This document shows positions 1-4,794 of a stretch of DNA of 6,484 bases, in pieces. Location of the stretch: contig DLCH01000009.1 in the NCBI GenBank assembly GCA_002480525.1, positions 325,990 to 332,473 on the forward strand, read 5' to 3'. The translations under genes and the position numbers were made by a program. The notes beneath the pieces are model-generated. The model worked only from the letters and a program-made list of their open reading frames with translations. It did not search any database and was not told where the DNA came from. This DNA comes from Gammaproteobacteria bacterium UBA7803 (lineage in GTDB: Bacteria; Pseudomonadota; Gammaproteobacteria; Pseudomonadales; Azotimanducaceae). Numbering within the stretch: the stretch's first letter is position 1; each line of letters begins with the position of its first letter.

Positions 1-2
1 CC

Positions 3-923
3 CGGCGCCCGCCGCCGTCTCCGGAGTCGCTGGCGGCGGACTGCCGCCGGTTCGGCATCGATCTGCACCTGCCGGGCGACGACGGTTTTCCGGCCTCGCT
101 CACCGGCATTCCCGACCCGCCGCTGGCGCTCTATGCCCGGGGCGATCCGCGCTGCCTGCTGCGGCCGGCGATCGCCGTGGTCGGCGCGCGCCGCTGCACC
201 GCCGCCGGTGCCGAGGTGGCCGCCGCCATCGCCGGCGAGCTCGCCAGCCGCGGCGTGGTGGTGGTCAGCGGCCTGGCGCGCGGCATCGACACCGCCGCCC
301 ACCGCGCCGCCGCCGCCGCCGGGGTGACGGTGGCCGTCGTCGGCAGCGGGCTCGCCCGGCCTTACCCCGCCGGCAACGGGCGGCTGCTGGCGCGCATCAT
401 CGAGTCGGGTGGACTGGTGCTCAGCGAATACCCGCCGCTGACCGGCGCGCGCAAGCATCATTTTCCCGAGCGCAACCGGCTGATCAGCGGCCTGTCGAGA
501 GGCGTGGTCGTGGTCGAGGCCGGTGAGCGCAGCGGTTCCCTGATCACTGCCCGCCTGGCCCTCGAGCAGGGCCGCGACGTCTGCGCCGTGCCGGGCAGCG
601 TGGTTAATCCGGTCAGCCGGGGCTGCCACCGGCTGCTGCGGCAGGGCGCGGCGCTGGTGGCGTCGGCCGACGACGTGCTGGAAGCGCTGGGCCTGGCGGA
701 CTGCCCCGTGCTGGCGTCCCCGGGGCGAGGCCCGGCGCCGGAGCTGGAAGACGGCCTGGCCGCCGTGCTGGCCGTCGTCGAGGACCGCGTCACCACCATC
801 GACCGGGTGGTCGACGTCACCGGGCTGTCCGCGGCCGCGGCCGGGGCCGCGCTGGTGGAGCTCGAGCTGGGCGGGTTTGTTCGCCAGGTGGCAGGCGGGT
901 ATATTCGGCGCCCTCTTGTCTGA
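3..923 (+). CDS. dprA: DNA-processing protein DprA (Smf), 5' end outside the window
   Basis: DprA binds incoming single-stranded DNA in the cytoplasm and loads RecA on it during natural transformation; many non-competent bacteria also keep it. The frame is open from base 3, so the true start lies upstream and 306 residues are visible. The fold is recognisable: an IAVVGAR strand near base 168, VSGLARGIDTAAH near 264-303, a VAVVGSGLARPYP segment near 330-366, FPERNRLISGLSRG at 462-503, SGSLITARLALEQGRDV and AVPG near 531-597, and SRGCHRLLRQGA near 615-651. The last ~60 residues fit the winged-helix domain found at the DprA C-terminus. Families are about 360-380 residues long, so roughly 60 N-terminal residues are missing. 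The GTG at 177 is internal and not the start. No frameshift is seen. purE follows after 46 bases. Confidence 0.95.
   Translation, partial: RRPPPSPESLAADCRRFGIDLHLPGDDGFPASLTGIPDPPLALYARGDPRCLLRPAIAVVGARRCTAAGAEVAAAIAGELASRGVVVVSGLARGIDTAAHRAAAAAGVTVAVVGSGLARPYPAGNGRLLARIIESGGLVLSEYPPLTGARKHHFPERNRLISGLSRGVVVVEAGERSGSLITARLALEQGRDVCAVPGSVVNPVSRGCHRLLRQGAALVASADDVLEALGLADCPVLASPGRGPAPELEDGLAAVLAVVEDRVTTIDRVVDVTGLSAAAAGAALVELELGGFVRQVAGGYIRRPLV
877..905 (+). promoter_or_regulatory. Possible sigma70 promoter for purE inside the end of dprA
   Basis: TTGTTC at 877-882 and TATATT at 900-905 are separated by exactly 17 bases. The -10 matches the consensus at 5 of 6 positions and the -35 at 3 of 6. 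It stands out because the surroundings are very GC-rich. Transcription would begin near 912 and give purE a leader of about 58 bases. It overlaps dprA codons, so chance is possible. Confidence 0.4.
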
Positions 924-969
924 CCTGAGGCCCGGCGCGCCTGCTGCGGCCCGACCTGGAGAAACCCCT

Positions 970-1470
970 ATGCCGTTCGTCGCCATCCTGATGGGCTCCG
1001 AATCCGATTGGCCGGTCATGCAGGCCGCCGCCGACACGCTGCGAGGGCTCGAGATCGAGCACGAGGTGCGGATCACCTCCGCGCACCGCACGCCCCAGGC
1101 CACCGCCGAATACGTGGCCGACGCCGTGGCCCGGGACTGTGCGGTGTTCATCTGCGGCGCGGGCATGGCGGCGCACCTGGCGGGTGCGGTGGCCGCCCAT
1201 ACGGTCCGCCCGGTGATCGGCGTGCCCATCGACAGCGGCCCGCTGTCCGGCTTCGACGCCCTGCTGTCCACGGCCCAGATGCCGGGCGGCATTCCCGTGG
1301 CCACCGTCGCGGTGGGCAAGGCCGGGGCCAAGAACGCCGGCTATCTGGCCGCGCAGATGCTGTCCCTCGCCGACGGCGCCATCGCCGAGCGCCTGGAGGC
1401 GGACCGGGAGGCCAACCGCGACAAGATCCGCAACCAGAACCAGCGCCTGCAGACCGAGATCGGCGGGTGA
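970..1470 (+). CDS. purE: PurE, 5-(carboxyamino)imidazole ribonucleotide mutase
   Basis: Class I PurE converts N5-carboxyaminoimidazole ribonucleotide (made by PurK) to 4-carboxy-AIR in cytoplasmic de novo purine synthesis. The product is 166 residues, the normal size. Visible family motifs are MGSESDW (8-14), the SAHRTP active-site loop (37-42, with H39 aligning with E. coli H45), GAGMAAHLAG (63-72), PVIGVPID (81-88), the DALLSTAQMP loop (96-105) and GKAGAKNA (116-123). The ATG at 970 is chosen because GGAG at 958-961 sits 8 bases upstream and the protein then starts directly with the first beta strand; an in-frame upstream start at 877 would add unrelated residues. Residue 66 is Met and residue 71 Ala, where E. 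coli has Gly72 and Pro77; this version is recalled mainly from other phyla. No purK is adjacent. The stop codon overlaps the tsaC start. Confidence 0.95.
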   Translation: MPFVAILMGSESDWPVMQAAADTLRGLEIEHEVRITSAHRTPQATAEYVADAVARDCAVFICGAGMAAHLAGAVAAHTVRPVIGVPIDSGPLSGFDALLSTAQMPGGIPVATVAVGKAGAKNAGYLAAQMLSLADGAIAERLEADREANRDKIRNQNQRLQTEIGG

Positions 1471-2042
1471 ACGGCTGGCACGCGCGCCTGGCGGTTCGCG
1501 TGCTGCGCCGGGGCGGCATCGTGCTGCATGCCACCGAGGGGGTTTGGGGTTTCGCCTGCGATCCGTTCGACCCCGGCGCCGTGGCCGCGCTGCTGGCGGC
1601 CAAGGGTCGATCCGAGGCCAAGGGGCTGATCCTCATCGGCGACGTGCCGGAGCGGTTCGCGCCGGAGCTCGACGCCCTGGACCCCGCCATCCGGCGGGCC
1701 GTCGTCGGCCGCTGGCCCGGGGCCGTCACCTGGATTCTGCCGAACCGGCAGTTCCCCCGGTGGATCACCGGCGGCCGGACCACCGTCGCGGTCCGGGTGC
1801 CCGGTCACGCCGGTGCCCGGTGCCTGGCCGCCGCCTTCGGCGGCCCGCTGGTGTCCACCTCGGCGAATCCTTCCGGCCGGCCGGCGGCCCGCAACCGCTT
1901 TCAGGCCCGGGCGCGGCTGCGCGATCTGCACCGGCGCGGCCGCGCACGCGACATTCATCTGCTGCCGGGCGAAACCCTGGGACGGCGCGGGCCGAGCGAG
2001 ATCTTCACGGTGGAAGGCCGGCAGCTCCGGGGCGGCGGCTGA
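1467..2042 (+). CDS. tsaC: TsaC, threonylcarbamoyl-AMP synthase
   Basis: TsaC makes threonylcarbamoyl-AMP from threonine, bicarbonate and ATP. TsaBDE then transfers the group to A37 of ANN-decoding tRNAs (t6A). The product is 191 residues, as in E. coli TsaC (190), without the extra C-terminal domain of Sua5. Evidence includes WHARLAVRVLRRGGIV at the N-terminus, an ATEGVWGFACDP segment (22-33), KGRSEAKGLILI (46-57), RWPGAVTWILP (82-92), VAVRVPGH (107-114), the nucleotide-binding STSANPSG (130-137) and PSEIF (176-180). The GTG at 1467 is preferred because the family begins with a short N-terminus ending in Trp and because GTGA overlaps the purE stop by 4 bases, which suggests coupled translation; its own ribosome site is weak. 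The usual PTE is ATE here (A22). The other catalytic-site landmarks are intact. Confidence 0.93.
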   Translation: MNGWHARLAVRVLRRGGIVLHATEGVWGFACDPFDPGAVAALLAAKGRSEAKGLILIGDVPERFAPELDALDPAIRRAVVGRWPGAVTWILPNRQFPRWITGGRTTVAVRVPGHAGARCLAAAFGGPLVSTSANPSGRPAARNRFQARARLRDLHRRGRARDIHLLPGETLGRRGPSEIFTVEGRQLRGGG

Positions 2043-2878
2043 TGGACCGCTACGCCGTGATCGGCAACCCGGTGGACCATTCGCTGTCGCCGGTGATCCA
2101 CGCCGCCTTCGCCGAGGCGACCGGCCAGGATCTCCGTTACGACCGGCTGCCGGCGCCGCTGGACGGCTTCGATGCCGCGGTCGAGGCGTTCTTCGCCGCC
2201 GGCGGCGCGGGGCTGAACGTCACCGTGCCGTTCAAGAGCCAGGCGGCCCGCTGGGTGGACGAGCTGGACCCGCCGGCGGCGCTGGCCGGCGCGGTCAACA
2301 CGATCGTCCGCAGCGGCGCCGGGGGGCAGGTGTTCCGGGGTCACAACACCGATGGACCCGGCCTGGTCCGCGACATCGTGGTCAATCTGGGCGAGCCACT
2401 CGACGGCGCCGGCGTGCTGCTGCTCGGCGCCGGCGGCGCGGGGCGCGGCGTCGCCGGGCCGCTGCTGGACGCCGGCTGCCGGCGGCTGGTGATCGCCAAC
2501 CGCACGCCGCACCGGGCCGACGAGCTGGCCGCGGGCCTGGCCCGGCAGCGCGGCGGCAGCGCTGTGGAAGCCGCGGCCATCGAGGACCTGGCAGGCGCGT
2601 TCGACGTGGTGATCAACGCCACCTCGGCGTCCCTGTCCGGCGCCTTCGATTTGCCGCTGGCGGCGGACGTCGTGGCCGACGCCTTCTGCTACGACCTCAT
2701 GTACGGCCGTGACCACGCCACCGCGTTCTGCCGCTGGGCATCGGCGGCCGGGGCGCGGCGGAGCGTGGACGGGCTCGGCATGCTGGTGGAACAGGCCGCC
2801 CTGGCCTTCGAGCTGTGGCGCGGCGTGCTCCCCGAGACGGCGCCGGTGCTGGAACTGCTGCGGCGCGGCGGCGTCTGA
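2042..2878 (+). CDS. aroE: AroE, shikimate dehydrogenase
   Basis: AroE reduces 3-dehydroshikimate to shikimate with NADPH, the fourth step of chorismate and aromatic amino acid synthesis. The product is 278 residues, the normal size. The substrate domain shows GNPVDHSLSPVIH (8-20), NVTVPFK (59-65) with catalytic K65 in the same place as in E. coli, AVNTI (84-88) and HNTDGPG (101-107) with catalytic D104. The NADP-binding Rossmann domain begins with GAGGAGRG near 129-136, followed by ANRTPHRA, where the Arg after Asn is typical of NADPH preference, then NATS and DLMYG. The DGLGMLVEQAALAFELW segment near the C-terminus closes the active site. ATG 2042 shares its A with the tsaC stop (TGATG), pointing to translational coupling. 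All key residues are present, so this is a canonical AroE rather than a quinate/shikimate YdiB-type paralogue, although that split is hard to make by eye. Confidence 0.95.
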   Translation: MDRYAVIGNPVDHSLSPVIHAAFAEATGQDLRYDRLPAPLDGFDAAVEAFFAAGGAGLNVTVPFKSQAARWVDELDPPAALAGAVNTIVRSGAGGQVFRGHNTDGPGLVRDIVVNLGEPLDGAGVLLLGAGGAGRGVAGPLLDAGCRRLVIANRTPHRADELAAGLARQRGGSAVEAAAIEDLAGAFDVVINATSASLSGAFDLPLAADVVADAFCYDLMYGRDHATAFCRWASAAGARRSVDGLGMLVEQAALAFELWRGVLPETAPVLELLRRGGV

Positions 2879-2885
2879 GGTCGGT

Positions 2886-3143
2886 ATGGACGACGCCCGA
2901 CCCAACCGCCGCCGCTTCATCGCCGGCGCCGTGTGCCCGGAATGCCGGGCCGTGGACCGCATCGTGCTGGAGGACGCGGACGACGTGCGCCGCCGCCGCT
3001 GCGTCGCCTGCGGTCACACGGACGAACTCGTCCGGGAGTCCGCCGTGGAGCCGTCGACGCGCCTCACCCGACGCCGGGACACGGACGGCGGCGTCGGCCC
3101 GTCGCCGGTGCGGATCCTCGATCCGGGAGACGGCAAGCACTGA
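2886..3143 (+). CDS. YheV-family putative zinc-ribbon protein (DUF2387)
   Basis: This is a small cytoplasmic protein of 85 residues with no known biochemical role. It matches the E. coli YheV pattern: a basic start followed by RRFIAGAVCPEC (9-20), a second cysteine pair CVAC (39-42) followed by GHTDE, and a C-terminal VRILDPG (75-81) like the IGIFHP end of YheV. C17, C20, C39 and C42 form two CxxC pairs that should bind one zinc. It is longer than E. coli YheV (66 residues), mainly because of an Arg/Asp/Gly-rich stretch between residues 50 and 74. ATG 2886 lies 7 bases after the aroE stop with GAGG (2877-2880) 5 bases upstream, overlapping that stop codon, so it is very likely co-transcribed with aroE. 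No membrane segment or signal peptide is seen. Family assignment is firm; function is unknown. Confidence 0.85.
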   Translation: MDDARPNRRRFIAGAVCPECRAVDRIVLEDADDVRRRRCVACGHTDELVRESAVEPSTRLTRRRDTDGGVGPSPVRILDPGDGKH

Positions 3144-3207
3144 GGCGGGGCCGCCGACGTTCTGCATGCCGCTTGCGAATGCCCCCTGATAAAACCTTGA
3201 TATCCTA

Positions 3208-3233
3208 GCGCTTTCCTCGGTCTTTCCGAGCGC
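3208..3233 (+). terminator. Weak terminator-like hairpin after yheV
   Basis: GCGCT (3208-3212) can pair with AGCGC (3229-3233), and inside it CGG (3218-3220) can pair with CCG (3226-3228) around a TCTTT loop, leaving a 5-base bulge. The alternative CTCGG/CCGAG stem (3216-3220 with 3226-3230) is also possible. The following bases are only moderately T-rich (TTT at 3235-3237, then GATTTTGTTGTCTT from 3245), so termination would be inefficient. It sits between the housekeeping cluster and the oxidase promoter, where a terminator is expected. Confidence 0.35.
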
Positions 3234-3251
3234 ATTTCGGTCCTGATTTTG

Positions 3252-3279
3252 TTGTCTTATCGGGCTGCGCTGATATACT
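3252..3279 (+). promoter_or_regulatory. Probable sigma70 promoter of the ctaC-ctaD operon
   Basis: TTGTCT at 3252-3257 and TATACT at 3274-3279 are separated by 16 bases. The -10 has 5 of 6 consensus bases and is preceded by TG at 3271-3272, giving an extended -10 (TGATATACT). The -35 matches at 4 of 6. This is the best promoter-like sequence in the non-coding region before ctaC and lies in a local AT-rich island. Transcription would start near 3286-3289, leaving a leader of about 275 bases. Confidence 0.6.
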
Positions 3280-3328
3280 TCCGGGCGCAAATCCGAGCCG
3301 GCGTCCCGTCGCTCAACTCTCGGGGTTC

Positions 3329-3348
3329 AAACAAAAGCGTTTTTGTTT
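3329..3348. promoter_or_regulatory. AT-rich inverted repeat, operator-like
   Basis: AAACAAAA (3329-3336) and TTTTGTTT (3341-3348) are perfect 8-base arms around GCGT. The pair can also be read as two facing CGYTTTTGT half-sites sharing the central GCG. A third copy, CGTTTTTGT, stands at 3434-3442. The site is about 40-60 bases downstream of the predicted transcription start. It could be a regulator binding site or an A/U hairpin in the leader. It is not a normal terminator because the stem has almost no GC pairs. No regulator can be named. Confidence 0.4.
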
Positions 3349-3518
3349 TCGCATAGAGCCCTCACAGCCTGTGCAGGCGTCCGCGCGCCTCCGTCCGAAT
3401 CGGAAGGGGTGCGTGAGCGGCGGCTGCCCGGGTCGTTTTTGTCTGCGTCGCCGGTCGCGATCGCGGAGCCGGAGAGACAGGCGGGGCACTGACGAGCCGG
3501 CAGACGACGCAGGACACG

Positions 3519-3534
3519 GCCGCCGGGGGGCGGC
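3519..3534 (+). other. GC-rich hairpin before the ctaC ribosome binding site
   Basis: GCCGCC (3519-3524) and GGCGGC (3529-3534) form a perfect 6-base stem with a GGGG loop. It ends 18 bases before the AAGG ribosome binding site (3553-3556). Such a stem could influence translation or mRNA decay, but in DNA this GC-rich it may also be incidental. Confidence 0.35.
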
Positions 3535-3563
3535 TCACGGCTACAGATGATCAAGGTGGTGCG

Positions 3564-4712
3564 GTGAAGAAAGTGTGGTTTAAGGGGTCGGCCTGGTCGA
3601 CGGGTGCGGCCTCGATGGTCCTCGCAGCGGCGGCCGCCGCCGATGAATTGAACATGCCCCGCGGCGTGACGGACACCAGCCAGTCCGTGTACGAGCTGCA
3701 CATGCTGATCTTCTGGATCTGCGTGATCATCGGGGTGGTGGTGTTCGGTGCGATCTTCTGGTCGATCATCCATCACCGCAAGTCTGCCGGGCAGGAGCCT
3801 GCTCAGTTCCACGAGAGCACCAAGCTCGAGATCGCCTGGACCCTGGTGCCGGTGCTCATCCTGGTCGGGATGGCGTGGCCGGCCACCAGCACGCTCATCG
3901 ACATGTACGACACCGGCGGCGAGGACATGACCGTCGAGGTCCGCGGCTATCAGTGGCGCTGGCAGTACAAGTATCTCGACGACGATCTGAACAGCCGGTT
4001 CGGCTTCTTCAGCAACATGTCCACCCCTCGTGACGAGATCGAGAACAAGTCGGCGAAGGGCGAGCACTACCTGCTCGAGGTCGACAACCCGCTGCGCATT
4101 CCCGTGGATCGCAAGGTCCGCTTCCTGCTGACGGCCGAAGACGTCATCCACTCCTGGTGGGTGCCCGAGTTCGGCCTGAAGCGTGACGCCATCCCGGGCA
4201 TGCTGAACGAGATTTCCGCGACCGTGAACGAGCCGGGCATCTATCGTGGCCAGTGCACCGAGCTGTGTGGCAAGGACCACGGCTTCATGCCGGTGGTGGT
4301 TCAGGTCATGCCCCAGGACGAATACGACGCCTGGTACGCCGAGCAGCTCGAAGCCGAGCAGGTCCGCCAGGAGGCTCTGTCCAAGACCTTCACCGAAGAC
4401 GAGCTGATGGCCCAGGGCGAGCAGGTCTACGGCACCTTCTGCGCCTCCTGTCACCAGCCCAACGGCCAGGGCGTGCCGCCGGTGTTCCCGTCCCTGGTGG
4501 GCAGCCCCGTAGTCACTGGACCCAAGGAAGGTCACATCGACCTGATTCTCAATGGCGTGCCGGGCACCGCCATGCAGGCCTTCGGCCGGCAGCTCGATGC
4601 CGCCCAGATCGCGGCCGTCACCCATTACGAGCGCCACGCCTGGGGCAACAATGCCGACGACGTGACCCAGCCCGCGGACGTGGTGGCGCGCCAGGAAGCG
4701 AACGCCCAGTGA
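3564..4712 (+). CDS. ctaC: Cytochrome c oxidase subunit II with fused cytochrome c domain (caa3 type)
   Basis: This subunit accepts electrons from the periplasmic side and passes them through the dinuclear CuA centre to haem a in subunit I. It has 382 residues, long for subunit II because of the fusion. In order it shows a signal peptide (1-26, probable cut after AAAAAA before DELNMP), a first membrane segment (about 46-70), a second (about 88-112), the aromatic GYQWRWQYKY strand (128-137) and the CuA site. Likely CuA ligands are H196, C231, E233 (backbone), C235, H239 and M242. A class I cytochrome c domain (about 280-360) follows, with CASCH at 293-297 and probable haem ligand M337 in AMQAFG. 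The GTG at 3564 is chosen because AAGG (3553-3556) lies 7 bases upstream and because it gives a Lys-rich signal-peptide start; the next in-frame ATG (3615) would remove most of the signal peptide. ctaD follows after 82 bases. No defect is seen. Confidence 0.96.
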   Translation: MKKVWFKGSAWSTGAASMVLAAAAAADELNMPRGVTDTSQSVYELHMLIFWICVIIGVVVFGAIFWSIIHHRKSAGQEPAQFHESTKLEIAWTLVPVLILVGMAWPATSTLIDMYDTGGEDMTVEVRGYQWRWQYKYLDDDLNSRFGFFSNMSTPRDEIENKSAKGEHYLLEVDNPLRIPVDRKVRFLLTAEDVIHSWWVPEFGLKRDAIPGMLNEISATVNEPGIYRGQCTELCGKDHGFMPVVVQVMPQDEYDAWYAEQLEAEQVRQEALSKTFTEDELMAQGEQVYGTFCASCHQPNGQGVPPVFPSLVGSPVVTGPKEGHIDLILNGVPGTAMQAFGRQLDAAQIAAVTHYERHAWGNNADDVTQPADVVARQEANAQ

Positions 4713-4748
4713 GGGCAGCCCGCTCCGGCGGCAGGAAGAGTTAACGGC

Positions 4749-4766
4749 GACCGGCCAGGTCCGGTC
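4749..4766 (+). other. Hairpin in the ctaC-ctaD spacer
   Basis: GACCGG (4749-4754) and CCGGTC (4761-4766) form a 6-base perfect stem with a CCAGGT loop. No T-tract follows, so it is not a standard terminator. It ends 17 bases before the ctaD ribosome site (AGGA at 4784-4787) and may act in mRNA processing or in setting the subunit ratio. The role is inferred. Confidence 0.35.
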
Positions 4767-4794
4767 CGAAGACAGGAACGAGCAGGAACCATCC

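Larger units (their letters stand above)
3286..3563 (+). other. Long untranslated leader before ctaC
   Basis: If the promoter at 3252-3279 is used, this stretch is transcribed ahead of ctaC. No convincing ORF lies in it on either strand. Its contents are an AT-rich inverted repeat (3329-3348), a repeated CGTTTTTGT (3338-3346 and 3434-3442), short palindromes (GCCTG/CAGGC at 3367-3378, TCCGA/TCGGA at 3394-3404, CGCGATCGCG at 3456-3465) and a GC-rich hairpin (3519-3534). I recognise no known riboswitch. The leader boundaries are inferred, and a later promoter that I did not find would shorten it. Confidence 0.45.

Noticed and set aside
306..320. GCC triplet run in dprA
   Set aside because: It encodes a short Ala run in a helix, and the GC-rich codon bias explains it. 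No frameshift is associated.
615..651. DprA GCH in place of the more widely quoted GTN near the nucleotide-binding loop
   Set aside because: GCH-type loops are common in gammaproteobacterial DprA proteins as far as I recall, so this is not a defect.
1955..2962. Minus-strand frame of 335 residues opposite aroE
   Set aside because: It is Arg/Gly/Ala-rich without motifs, and aroE on the + strand has all catalytic residues.
3197..3201. TTGAT as an FNR/ANR half-site upstream of ctaC
   Set aside because: The second half (ATCAA at the right spacing) is missing.
3451..3466. Possible second REP relic in the ctaC leader, reverse orientation
   Set aside because: The minus strand reads CCGCGATCGCGACCGG, matching 14 of 16 bases of 6433-6448. 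However, the GTAG head and GCGGCC stem are absent, and GCGATCGC is common in such GC-rich DNA.
3402..3514. Several GGA triplets in the leader as CsrA/RsmA sites
   Set aside because: Four GGA triplets in this region are no more than expected at this base composition, and none sits in a clear hairpin loop.
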